Assembly (NCBI GenBank): GCA_008360975.2
Contig: CM039193.1
Coordinates: forward strand, 15,118,501-15,182,500
DNA from: Lichenostomus cassidix
Taxonomy: Eukaryota > Chordata > Aves > Passeriformes > Meliphagidae
DNA length: 64,000 bases
Reading direction: 5' to 3'
Made by a program: the position numbers and the translations under genes. Positions 1-21,400 of the stretch are shown here, piece by piece (position 1 is the stretch's first letter; each line of letters starts with the position of its first letter). The notes beneath the pieces are model-generated. The model searched no databases. It worked only from the letters and a program-made list of their open reading frames with translations, and had not been told where the DNA came from.

Positions 1-2204
1 TTTGACAGAAACAAAGAGAAAGAAAGTAACTATAATGATGCCACTTCTCACAAACGACAGCAAATTTTATCTCTGTGTGTGTTAGCAAATAGTGTGTACG
101 TTTAGGTTGATAATTGAATTTATACATAAAATATCCTAGAAAATCCAACCAAATTCAAGCATCAGCTGTATCAATGATCCAAATAAAACACCCATAATCA
201 TCAAGTGTAAGACAAAAACAACATATAAAGGAAATAAACTTTATTTAGTGTTACCTTGAAAATCATTCATCCAACAAATAAGAAAAACACACCACAAAGC
301 ATGAAATCATAACTTCTTCCTCCAAAGAAAATGTTTTCATTCACCTTTGACTTAAACTAAGGATTTCAGAACACTGCAAAACAGCTTCATGAAATTTTAG
401 ACAGTTGTGCCTTTGACAGACTAATGGGACTAGAACAAAAGGGAAACATGTTCAAGTTCAATCTCAACTTTGTCCCTGAGCTTGAGAGTTTGCTGCTTTA
501 GCAATAAAACGATTAACAGCTTTTACATTAAGGATCCCACTGATAAATAAGAAACCAGTAGACAGTTTCATAGGTCTCTACTTCCTGTCCATCCTTGCAG
601 TTTCCTGCCACATAAAGCATATTAAAAATAAAACATCCCCATCAGAAAAACCAGTCAACCACTACCAAGCTGCTTACAGTTGATGTTTAAATGAGGAATG
701 TGTCCTTAATTTGCAAATAAGCAATCATTAAGTCACCTTAAATGTCTTCCTGATTGATATAAAATTCCATTCGAGACACAAGAGAGATTTATCAGCCTTT
801 CCAATATGAAATAAAACAAACTATCCAATATGAAATAAAACAAACTAGTGCAAAAACATAACTTGTCTTTAAATGCACTCACTGTATTCACGTTAAAAAA
901 TATTTATGTGACAACACAGTTCACTGTTTGATCAGGGAGATCTCACATCACCCTACTCATGACAGTATAAGCAGCAGAACAGTATCAGTGTACAGCTGAG
1001 GCTGTAAGAAGACAAGGCAGAATGGCTTCAAGCTCATTTTGTATGACAAGTTCTTTCATCTCCAAAGCACTTTAGGTGCAGGGCTGCACAAAATTTCTCA
1101 TTCCAAGGAGTTATAAAAATTCACTGTATATTCACTGTACGGACTGAGATATTGCCACAGTAAGATCCCAAAGACATGCAGAAAAAGACAGACCCTGAAA
1201 CACAGTCTATAGGTTAAATTGTCTTTTCTGTACTATGAACAAGTAAAGGGAAAAAAAGGTAAGCATTGGCAATTTTTGATAGTTTCAACCCTTTACAACA
1301 TACGAAGGTGTACTTCACAGCAAACTCAACACCCGACAGAAAAAAAAAAGCTGCAAGACCACTCAGAAGAGAAAAACTTAAAAGGCAAAGAACTACTGAA
1401 CTCAATTAAGAGAACAGAATAATGTACAGTTTGTTTTGTTTTGAGAGATTTTGAAACAGCATAAGAATCAGCAAGTCCCTATCTCCTCCCTTGCAGCCAG
1501 GCAATGGAGAGGGCTGCCCTTGGCTGAGCAAAGCCACTCCTTTCCCTTCACTGTTACATTTTAGCTTCTCTGTGATAGTTTTTCAATCACCACATTCTCA
1601 TATAAAGTATCTTCGGCAAAGTTTTCCAAGTGGGAATAACCAGAGTTTAGAAAATATTTTTACCTAGCAAGCTGAAGGCCCTGACTCTAGAAAGCATTTC
1701 ACCCTGGGCACTGTGGTCAGCACAATGAACTCAACAACGCCATTGCAGTGATTTTGTTTTAAGCAGTCTGAGGATCTGCAGCATTGCTACATAATTAAAC
1801 TAAAAGCTTTCACCTGCACATGTCTACGCACACATTTTTCATCCCTTGACATTTTTTGGTCCATCCAAACACTGCAAAGGGAACACTGATCATTATAAAC
1901 CTGCCATTTGCACATTCTGAAACTGCCCAGCTCAGATCTTAGACCAGCAATACAATACACCATTAGCACACCTAAATCAGCAGCCCAACACTGAATTTTA
2001 AAACTTCGGAATGCCCAAATTTTCAACAATTAAAAAAAAACCAAACAACCCAAACAATCCAGAGGTTAAGATTGAACAAGCAAAGGAACAAGGTAAGAGG
2101 AAAACACTGGAACAAAAGGAAGTATTTACTATCCAATAAAGAAATCTTCAATACACCTAAGTCCTTGTAAAAAAACTTACTAAATATACTTAACATTCAA
2201 TTCC
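1..2204. other. Intergenic DNA beyond the RFT1 3' end
   Basis: AT-rich sequence without a supported exon or a full transposon. It contains one perfect tandem duplication (800-847) and a second minus-strand AATAAA at 240-245 that could end a longer RFT1 transcript. In human, SFMBT1 lies on this side; no SFMBT1 exon was recognised here. Confidence 0.6.
800..847. repeat. Perfect tandem duplication, 2 x 24 bp
   Basis: The 24-base unit (begins tccaatatgaaataaaac) occurs twice in direct succession with no mismatch, at 800-823 and 824-847. The identity suggests a recent slippage or duplication event. Confidence 0.95.
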
Positions 2205-3083
2205 AAAGACAAAACAAAATAATTTTTATTGAGACATTCATTCATGCTAGCATTTAAAATCTCAGAAAAACCCAAAAAACAATGTAATGAAAGTAAGAAG
2301 TTTTATGAGTAACCTTCTGAACAGCACCATCAATGATTGTACTCAACACCTTCTGCAGACAATGCTCAAAACCTCTTCCAGCTAAGGTGCCTGAGCATTT
2401 CTGACAAGTTAATCAATGCCCTCAGACATGAAGGATCTGCTGAATGAAATAATCTCACAGAGCCAGCATGGACACATGCTGTGTATTCCATTAATTTACT
2501 TGTAAATGTCAGGATTTTCTGTTCCCCGCTCTGCACTTCAAGCACTGACAGCTCAATCCCTCTGCACCACACTGTGTTCTGCTCCACAACACTCACTCTG
2601 CTGTTGGCTCTTGCTCTAGTGCTCTCCTCAGCTTTTGGGTATTTTTATGGCATTTGTTATTGGGTTTGGGTTTCTCTTGTCTGACCATTTTCTCCCCATG
2701 CCAAATAAGCAGCCCCCATGCCAAGTAAGGGCCTTCTAAACCATGTCACGCTGCCCAGGGGCAGAACAGGAGCTCTCCACATGCAATCTGTCAGCCAGGT
2801 TATGTCAGAGGGTGCAGATTAGACCTTCATTCATTACCTAAGAGGCTGTTTGAAGAAAAGCTTAGAAAAGAATAGTGCATAAAGTGAAAATTATTCATCT
2901 CTCTTTTGCTGTACTGACCAGTTCAGAAGACAAAATAATATTCATCTGGCAATTGTCTACATTGCCACTCCAATATCAATGCTTCCAAACGCACATGGAA
3001 ACCCTTTTTCCATACAGATCTTATGGAAAAAACACAGCCCTTTACTGCAAGCATGTACAAGAACTGTTCTGCACAGGAGCAGG
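2205..3083 (-). other. RFT1: Probable RFT1 3' UTR
   Basis: Sequence after the RFT1 stop up to the first AATAAA hexamer I found on the minus strand (2225-2230), followed by a T/G-rich stretch suited to cleavage-factor binding. The end is inferred; longer isoforms could use the AATAAA at 240-245. No coding potential is seen. Confidence 0.45.
2225..2230 (-). terminator. Candidate polyadenylation signal of RFT1
   Basis: AATAAA on the minus strand (TTTATT on plus), about 855 bases past the RFT1 stop. A TTTTGTTTTGTCTTTGG element follows within 30 bases. It is the first canonical hexamer I found downstream of the stop. Confidence 0.4.
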
Positions 3084-12281
<9,198 letters not shown>

Positions 12282-12298
12282 CGCCCGCTCCCGCCACC

Positions 12299-12307
12299 AG
12301 GAAGTGG
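12299..12307 (+). promoter_or_regulatory. ETS-family (GABPA-like) site
   Basis: AGGAAGTGG, an ETS core (GGAA) with flanks typical of GABPA sites, lies about 18 bases upstream of the RFT1 ATG. No TATA box is seen. It is consistent with a CpG-island housekeeping promoter. Confidence 0.4.
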
Positions 12308-12364
12308 CGCGGCCGCCGTCGCGCCGGATTCCGTCAGCGGGGCGGCACCGCCTGGCCCAGCCCG

Positions 12365-12690
12365 GTCCTGAGGGGAGCCGGCGGCACCACCCGACGCAGC
12401 CCAGTCCTGAAGGGACACGGCAGCACCGCCCGGCCCGGCCCTCCCCGGTCCTCAGGGGGCACGGCGGCGCCGCCCCGGCCGACCCTGAGGGGAGCCAGCG
12501 GCACCACCCCGCCCTGGTCCTCAGGGGACACGGCAGCACCGCCCGGCCCGGCCCGCCCTGGTCCTCAGGGGGCACGGCAGCACCGCACCGGCCGGCCCTG
12601 AGGGGAGCCAGCGGCACCGCCCGGCGCTGAGGGGAGCCGGCGGCACCGCCCCAGCCCGGCCCGGTCCTGAGGGGGCACAGGGAGACAGGG
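12365..12690. repeat. GC-rich minisatellite upstream of RFT1
   Basis: About nine imperfect units begin near 12365, 12404, 12448, 12482, 12517, 12561, 12595, 12625 and 12664, with spacings of 30 to 44 bases. The common core is GTCCT(G/C)AGGGG followed by (G/A)CACGGCAGCACCGCCC or AGCCGGCGGCACC. Two unit forms alternate (GCACGG and GAGCC types), suggesting higher-order duplication. Confidence 0.9.
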
Positions 12691-12730
12691 CGGGAAACTG
12701 AGGGGACACGGCGGGGAGAGTGCCGCCCGC

Positions 12731-14193
12731 GACACAGGGTGAAGGTCCTAGGGGCTCCAGCCCGCCAAAACTGAGGCGTAGCGCCACAGCCTCGCGTTCC
12801 TCCGAAACCACCCCAAAACTGCAGCCTGGCCTACGGGAGGAGGTACCGCGGTAAACAGGGTGACATTCAACAAGAGCTGTTTTCTAGAGATTACTGAAAA
12901 ACCTTCCGAGTTCCACCAATCCCTTTCTAAACTGAGGGCAAACCCACCAGCCTTCCTTGACCTAAGCAGAAAGACAAGCCGAACAGAGGGAAAAACTCTC
13001 GCAGCAGGAAGGAGAAAGGATCTTACTTCATTCTGTGGAGGAAAAAAAAAGAAGGAAAAAACCCAAACACACACAACCACAAGAACAACCCAAAAACCCC
13101 ACCACATAAAATCCACCAAAAAAAAAACCCACCAAGAAAGCCAACATACCTTCAAAAACCAATATGCAATTTAACTGCAACAGATTGAATTTGATAATAC
13201 AATGCACTGAAGCCTTCCAAACAGACAAGACTTTAGACTCTGTAAGTCAGGACAGTTCCAGACTATTTCAGATCACTGTTTAAGCAGCGATATATAAAAA
13301 GATTGTATCTTTCCATGTTGCAGAACATTCCCTTCAGAAGCACGGCACTTCCAGCTCAGAGGTCACATTTTTCTGAGCAATGCTAGAGTTGAACTAAGAT
13401 TTTTCCTGTCTAACAGCAGCAGCTACAAAGAGCACTGGGGAGGGAAGTATCTGAGCCCTACTTGATCACAACTTCTTAGTGACAGGCTGCAAACAGCAGC
13501 AGTTTCAGTCGGTGTCTTCAGAGAATCTAGGGAACCAACCAAAATTCCATCTCATGCAAAGCAACCATGTCTCCATCAATTGTCTTCTTCATGAACCCTC
13601 CTTCTCTGAGCCATTTCACCCACCACTTTATTCCTTCCATACTCAGAATAAAGTTTTCCAGGCTGCTTTTTTCCCCCATTTGGTCATTTTCCTAGTAACA
13701 TTATTCAAGTCATCTGGAAGTGATGTGTAGATGTAGATGTATGTGGCAGAGGAGCGTATCTTGTGATTAAAATAACCACAAACAAACCACCCCAAAAAAC
13801 CCCACCCCACTAACAAAAAGGGGTTAATATCCTGTTGTAAAGATAAAATATGGGGAGAGAAGAAATTCATCTCTGTTGGGTAATTGCAGAGACAGATTTT
13901 GAGTTAGAGTACTGTAGCTAGAGAGCAGCAAACATTGCCATTCCCCTCTCCTTTAAGCAGTCCCCCAGTTATCAAATGGAAAAAGCAACTAAAATATTGT
14001 CCTAACTCAGACTCTAGAGTTTTCTCTTGTGGCAGTAAGGGTGACAGCAGAAATGAAAAGACTTCTAGTATGTTATGACTTGTGCTGATCTCAGTAAGAG
14101 TGGATGAACTGTGGGGATTAAAACCCATCATAAACTACCAAATGAGCTACACAGAAAACAAAAATTGAGTTGAGGAGCATAAAGCATGCACCT
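12731..14193. other. Upstream flank of RFT1, no gene seen
   Basis: Composition falls from GC-rich to AT-rich over 12730-12850. It contains the A/C tract at 13041-13140 and a smaller one at 13780-13815. Open stretches on either strand show no splice-supported or family-like coding signal. Confidence 0.6.
13041..13140 (+). repeat. A/C-rich low-complexity tract
   Basis: About 100 bases consist almost only of A and C, with some G at the left edge (aaacccaaacacacacaacc, then aacaacccaaaaacccc and similar). It explains the Val/Phe/Trp-rich minus-strand open frame there, which is not a protein gene. Confidence 0.85.
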
Positions 14194-14613
14194 TACAACT
14201 GTTTAGGTTGGAAAGGACCTTTAAGGTCAGACAGCCTAACTGCCAGGTCCACCACTGAACCATATCCCTAAGCACCACATCTGCTTGGTTTTGAAATCCC
14301 TCTAGGGATGATGACACCACCACTTCCCTGAGCAGCCTCTTCCAGTGCTGTTTTGCTGAAGAAAATTTTCCTAATATCCTATCTAAACGTCCCCTGGCAC
14401 AACTTGAGGCTGTTTGGTCTCATCTTATTGCTTGTTACTCCGTAGAAAAGACCAACAACCACCTGGCTATAACCTCGTTTCAGGTGGTTGAGTGATAAGG
14501 TCTTCCTTGAGCCTCCTCACTATCAGCTGCCTCGACAGCTGCTCCTCGTAAGACTGATGCTCCAGATGCTTCTACCAGCTTCATTGCCCTTCTCTGGACA
14601 TGCTCCAGCATCT
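14194..14613 (-). mobile_element. CR1 LINE fragment, 3' part
   Basis: Minus-strand copy: the element's 3' end is on the left (tttaggttggaaaggacctt, reverse of the CR1 terminal region). It runs to cttctctggacatgctccag, where similarity to CR1 fades. It lacks the reverse transcriptase region, so it is a 5'-truncated dead copy. It is more diverged than the copy at 15121. Confidence 0.88.
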
Positions 14614-15120
14614 ACCAACACTGCACTAAGAAAGACCCTTGTTATTCTCTCTGTGTACATAAACATTTCCATGACAAAATTGGGTATCTTCAAGGACTAA
14701 AACATGAGAATCCACTGTGCTATCTGGAGGCAATGGTCTGACCTTTTGAGGCATCTGCCATGGGCAACAGTAAGTGACAATGAGCAATGTTTTGTTGGAC
14801 AGTTTGGCTTGTCACCTCATAAAGCCGAAACAGAAACAGCTGCAAAGCCTGAGGGGGGTGGAAAAATTAAGAGAAATAACTGTGACTCAGACAGGATTTT
14901 ATGGGAACCAGCTTTGGCACGTGGAGCCTTTGGGCATTGACGCGGTTCGGCCGCGCGGTGGCGGCACCGGCCCCACCACCACCCGGGCGGGACGGGGCTC
15001 TTCCCATTCCAGCGGCACCTTACCGACTCTGCTGCTGCTTGTGTCGGAACTACAGTCGGAACAGCCCAACTGGTGATGGAAATGTGGCACAGCACAAGCC
15101 CAGCTCACAGCAGGAACAGT
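14614..15120. other. Spacer between two CR1 copies with a CpG-rich patch
   Basis: About 500 bases separate two minus-strand CR1 fragments. Within it, 14938-15060 is CpG-dense (gacgcggttcggccgcgcgg and onward), unlike the AT-rich surroundings. The patch has no open frame with a recognisable family and no clear LTR ends. Its origin is unresolved. Confidence 0.6.
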
Positions 15121-15475
15121 GTTTCATAGAAACATAGAACAGCCTAGGTTGGAAGGGACCTTAGAGCTCATGTTGCTACAACCCCCTGCCATGGGCAGGG
15201 ACACCTTCCACTAGACCACGTTCCTCCAAGCCCTGTCCAATCTGGCCTTCAGCACTTCCAGGATGGGGCAGCCAGTGCCAGGGCCTCACCATCCTCACAG
15301 TAAAGAGCTTTTTCCTAATAGCCAATCTAAACCTATTCCGTGTGAAGCCATTCCCCCTTGTCACTCCACATTCTTGTAAAAAGTCCCTCTCCATCTTTCC
15401 TGTAAGGTCCCTTCAGGTACTGGAACATCACAGTTAGGTCACCCAAAAACCTTCTTTTCCAGGCTGAACAATCCC
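15121..15475 (-). mobile_element. CR1 LINE fragment, 3' part
   Basis: The plus strand begins tttcatagaaacatagaaca and continues ggttggaagggaccttagag, the reverse complement of a CR1 3' terminus. The ccctgccatgggcagggaca motif and the ttttccaggctgaacaatcc motif follow in CR1 order. Only the last ~350 bases of the element are kept. Small open frames inside are by-products. Confidence 0.93.
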
Positions 15476-18400
15476 TTGATTCGGCACAATGGGACAGACC
15501 CCTGTTTTTATTAGAGGTATGTGAAATCTCCATGTCAGAGAAAACCCTTCGATCTATAAAAAAAAAAAAAACCCCGACAATGTATATACAGGCCTTAGAA
15601 TGAGTTGGGACTCTTCCTCCAGGACTTGAAAAATGAAAAACTTTTGTGTTTCAGTAGCTCAGTATCTGTGTTCCACTTAGTGAACTTAGGGTATTTAATT
15701 ACCCCATTTATAAGGAATTTCAACATGAAAGGTGGACTTTGACTTCAAATCACAACTTTTATAAAGACTGATGGTAGCCCAGAAAATTTAAAAACTGTTA
15801 AAAACAATTGCATCACCTCACTCAGAGAAGAAATCCCCTTGAAGGATACAAATGAAACGTATCCTTCCTTCACAGGATACTTCGAAGGAAAATATTCCCA
15901 AACAACAAAGTGAGACTGGGAAGCAGGAACCTATCAATTCAGCAGTAAATCTTTGCAGAACTAAAATCAAATCCAGCATAAAGGATCATTATCAATTTTG
16001 TATTTCATTAATCCAAATAAATGCTGCATTTTAGAATTAGCAATGTATTTTAATTTATTTTATTTGTGGGTTTCCATTCCCTTAAAGATCCCTTGAGGAA
16101 TTAAGCTAGAAAATCAACTGTGCTATGAAATCATAGGCAGTTCTACGTCCTGGAATAGCGCATGATGTAACACAAAATGACAGACTGGGCTGTGAGCTAA
16201 AGACTGTAGATTTCTGCAGCTGCTGAAAAAGCTTGGGAGTCATGAATGATTTTAGAAATGAGCAAAACAAATACTCAAAACCCCTGGTGCTGGCTGAACA
16301 ACCTTCCCCCTCAATGTCACCCTGTCTAGCTGCTTCAGTGCACAGAGCCCCAGATCCCCCATGGCCCAGGGAGCAGTCAAGTGGTGCTGCTCATGCAGCC
16401 AGCCCTGCTCTGTGCCCCTGGGCAGGGGGAGGCACCGAGGGCAGCATGGCCTGCTTTAAAGGATGGATACACACTCCTCCTCCCATCCCCCTGGCCCACA
16501 TCACAATTCTGTCCCATTGACAAGGATACCAGTAAGGCAGAGGAGTGGTCCAGGACTGGAGCTGAAGGGTACTGCTCTGCAGAGTTCACTCATCCCAATT
16601 TCCCCAGCACGCTTTGTAAGGAGCAATGGTGCTTAACACAACTGCTCTGCCTCAAGTCTGCACTTTGCCATTTCATTAATGAGGACAAAAAATAATTTGT
16701 TCCTGAGATGTTTTTCCTATTCTGCTCAGAAGTCTTGTGCCAGCAGAGGCCAAATTATGTTGTCTGATTTTAATTTTGTTTCTTTACCAGAAAGAAAGCA
16801 TAGAAGAGATCAGTCTCTTTGTTCCTGATCATATAAAGCTTGTTCCTTTGCAGCAGAAACTAGGAGGTTGAGGTCAAAGCAAGAAGTCACATGGAAACTT
16901 ACCAGAGTAGGCATTAAATCTCATTAAGCTTCCTTCTTTCCTCTGAGCACCCCTCTTGGATCAGAGACATATCTGGGCCTGGGGATGTAGCATTTCCAAT
17001 TCAGTGCAGAACTGCAGGAAGAAAAGAGAGTCACAGGCCATTCACTAGCAAAGAACACATTAGGAGTTACTGCTGTGCCAGTTTTTCTTCCCTTGAACCA
17101 AAGTGTCCCCCAGAGGGCTTTTTAGATTAGTTCCCCGGGCCTTGTGGACTGAGTTAATCTCAATGTGCGTGATAAATGGTTAAACAAAAATTTGCACTTT
17201 TTTCCTGGCTGCATTATTAGTTCAGGAAGGATATAATTTATGTCCTTGCTGTGGGATAAAAGAAGAAAGGGACTTTTTGAAGAATGCAGAGAAGTGGGTT
17301 TTTCTGTGATATGCAACATTTAAAAAAACAGTGTCTCAGCGTTACAGCATAGCTTTTGACTTTGTAGTGTTCATTTTGCCTCACACATTTTCACAGTGCC
17401 TTTAATGCACTGTTTATATGTAATTTGAACAACTGGTTTGGCTGCCTTATCAATTTCACTTTTAAATTCAACCTTTATTTATTGAAATATTTAAGGTACA
17501 GAGGACTAACACTTTCTTATATATGAAATAATATAACAAACCAATGTTCAACTCAAGGGAAAGGCAAAAAAATGTAGCCAATGTACAAATCATAGTAAAA
17601 TATCAATGATAGGATAGTGCTAAGTTTTTAAAAACTATGCTAAAAAATTGACCTGCATATTTCACAGTATATTAGGCAGATTTTACGAAATTGTATATAT
17701 TGATTAGAAGAGCAAAACCAAGTGTTCTGCACAAAGTTGTCTGCTTCAAATAAGCTTTCTTTTTCTAATCTTTTCAATTTAGAAATCTGTGACATTCAAC
17801 AGACATTTTAAAAATCTACGAAAAAAACCCACCTTCTGGTTATTTAATCTGGGGAAGCAATAAATTACAATATTTTGTCACAGGAACTGGCAAGCTCCTT
17901 GCTTAGAATTCATGCAAAATGAATTCCAAAACATGTACATAATCAATTCTGCACCATCTTTACTGACCTTTGTGTTCTAAATACTAAGCATTTTTTTGTC
18001 TGCATTTATATATGTTCAACTGAAGAGCATTTCTGTCTTGCCTTCCTCAAGGCTAGAAATTCCAGCCATTTTTGCTAGGATCTGACTAACAGTCTCTGTC
18101 TTACCTGTCTCAGGAAGCTTTGTATCAGCCCCTCACTTTGAGCACTGATACCTAATTTATCTAATTGCTGTGTGCTTTGGAAGCCTATCAATATATAAAA
18201 TAAGAAAACTATAATGGAACAGCTGTCAATCTTTTTGGAACATTTATCCTGTCAGCAATAATCAGAGATTCTCTTGTAGATTGTTTCTTTTACCTTGCAA
18301 AATCTCACTGCCTCTCCATTTATTGCTCATGTCAGGTATGCACAGCTATCACTATGATCAGAATTGTTTCTGGAGGATTGGACATCCCAAATCCTACCCT

Positions 18401-21400
18401 GCAAAAGGTGATGAGCAGGTGCTGAGCCAAAATGTACATTTTTCCTCCTTTCTATGCATTCTGTAAGATGAGCACCACAGTAACACTCACTGCTGTAGGT
18501 TTGGTGCTAATGCATTGCTAGTGAACAGACAGAAGGGTTTTCTGGTTATAACAGCCAGAGTAAAGTTACAGAAACACATCTTGCAACTGTGAGTACTTCC
18601 ACTTGAAAACTCTGTGCTAACTAGTGCTTGGCACCTTTGCACTACAAAACCATTCCATGAGCTCCAGGCTACATCCTTGGAGAAAAAAATATACTTGAAA
18701 GAGAGAGGTGCAGAAAGTCTGCAAAAGAGACTTCTGCTTGCTGTACAAACACATATATTCACCAACACTATTTGCTTTAATACTCATGTAGAAATAAGGC
18801 TCTCTTCATTAAAAGACTTCACAGCTGCCAAGTATTCAAGCAGAACGATCCTCTTCTATTTTAGAATGCAACAAGAAGTGTTATTAAACTTGCTTTGAGG
18901 TCAGCATGATTTGTTTGTGCATGAAGTAACCTTAAGATTTAAAACCAACAGTGACGACAACTCAATGAACACAGTAAAATACACACTGTGGATTTTACAC
19001 AGGAAAGACTCAACTGGCAAGAGCTTCTGAAATACATGTGAGAGGCATTTAGATTCTGAAAATGCACTGAATGTAAAATATTCCTGCAAAATAATCCAGT
19101 TTCTTATTCCTTTTCTTCTTTGAGTCACCTGGAGACTTTTGAAGGAGACGGAGACATGCAGAAATTATACTTAACAACCAGGAGAATAAGACGTGAAAAA
19201 GTGGTTTCGCTACTCAAAGTAATTCAGCATCTAGGAGAAGAATAACTTCATGCAATGCCGTACAAAGGTTGAGAATGCAGAATTTGTGAGTCACCATACG
19301 CTGCCTTCAAGTTACGTTGATTCCAGTATTATATAACATTGTGCACGATCACCTGTTGAACAGAGTTAATTATGAGTCAGGTATCTTTTCACATCATTCA
19401 TTTCCATCTCACTTGAGAGCTGACTTTCATTCTTTACTGAAATAACCCCTCTCAAGATAGTGATTAGTCTGACAAATCGATAGAATAAAACACCCTCAGC
19501 CCCTTTATGGGACCTCCTCTAGCATTCATGACAACTACAGCTAAATGCAATACATTTCTTGGATTCCTCTTATTCCTTAGTGGCAAACAAGGAATGTCTT
19601 AAATAAGACCATCCCATGTTTACCTATTCAGTTTCACAAACTCCCACATTATCATTCAACAGTCAAAATTCACTTTCAGTGCAAACCCCTAAATTATTAG
19701 AAAAAAAGCCCCATTAGGAATATGGGGAACAGAACTTCACACTGTGTCCAGCAGAGCTCTCTCAACTAAAAATAAAGGAACAGAATAGTATTTCACCTTT
19801 TAGAGGGAAGTTACCTAAATACATCCCTTTGATATAGGGGAACAATAGAGCACCAAAATAATCTCTGCCTCTAATCCAGATGTCCATAGAGTCAAGTTCC
19901 TGAGCTTCACCACCTCCTTCTTGATTGGGAACATGACTTCATTGCACGTCTTTCTGTTCAGACGAAATTATTCTCCCCAAGCCCAAGGAGGCCCAAGGTC
20001 ATAAGACAACTGACATTTAAAGTCCTGTAAAAATGCATTGGGAACAAGGCTCTACACTCCAAGTTTAGCTGCACTGCCACCCTCATTGGCTCAGTCCCTA
20101 GACTTAAAAGGAACAAACAAACACAGCATGGCTTAGCTCTGAGGACATCAGATGTCCTAAAACATCACAGTTATGGTGACAGAAAAACAGAAAAGACAAA
20201 TGAGGTTAGTCATCACATGAGATACACTTCTGCAAGTCTTCAAACACAAGATCTTGTGTCATGCTAACAACATTAGGGGATTTCCCCAACTTTCTCCCTT
20301 AAAGAGATTGCAATAGAAAAACTCCCCTCTCCCTTCTCTACTAAATAAGCTGCTCTGTTTTATTTTCTCTTCAAGACATTTTGTTTTCAACTTTGCCAAT
20401 CACTCTGAGTTTGTGTGCTAAGCACTCAAGTAGAAAAAAAATACTTTTCTTTGTTCAGCCAAGTTGTAAGTGTATTACAATTGAACCATGATGTGTCAAC
20501 AGTCTGTGTGTAGCTAGGAAAAAAATAATATATCCATTCTTATTACTAAGATTGGTTGAGGAGGTGGTTGTTTGGCATTTTTTTAAAGTATATTAGTATA
20601 TTAAATTCACAAATGGCATAAACCCCCTAAAGATGATAGAAGCAAACTGTTTCTTCAGCTGGGCTATGCACTTTTGCTTCCTCTCTCCCTCTCTGGGTTC
20701 ATGGTTTAGTTGCAGAGGGTAAAAATTTGTCTATTACAACAGAATAATGTTGTCATCCATTAATGTATTCCTGACCACAACTGAATCCTGGTGAAAAGAT
20801 TCTTTGTAGTACTGTGAAGACGCTTGGGCATAAATCATTAGGCAGTTTACACTTAAATACAGGAAGTCTAGCTTTAACGTGATTGGAAAAGTATTCCAGA
20901 CACATTCCATGGGCTCTGTTTCAATCCCTGAGAATTGTATGAGGGCTGCATGGGCACCTTGGTGCTCATATGTCTATATTCACTACACTTCTCATATTCC
21001 TAAGAATTTATGCTGTAGAAGGAGCTATATATCCTACCAGATATTCCATTTTACCAGAAAGCCTGCATCCCTACATCAAGAGTCACGCTTTGACTTCTTG
21101 CCCAGTGGACGAGAGGTCAAAGCAAACATGGCCAACTTTATAGCCCATAAAAGAGCAAAGTAACCAACCTAAAAAAAAAAGGAAAAAAAAAACCTAACTA
21201 ACCCCCGCCCCCAAAGGAAAAAACCATAGGCCTTCCCAGGTTTATAGAAAAAAATCCCTGTGAAAATGTGTTGTCCTTACCGAAGGCGAGAAACTCTGAA
21301 TGAGCAGTGTGTAGCAGAACTGCTCACAGGCAGTCAAAGGAGCTGGATATTCCTCTCACAAATACTGGTGTTCACACAATGCCTGGTAAGGAAAGCCACA

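Noticed and set aside
12748..13155. 135-codon minus-strand hydrophobic frame
   Set aside because: Its Val/Phe/Trp-rich part is the complement of an A/C low-complexity tract and not a membrane protein.
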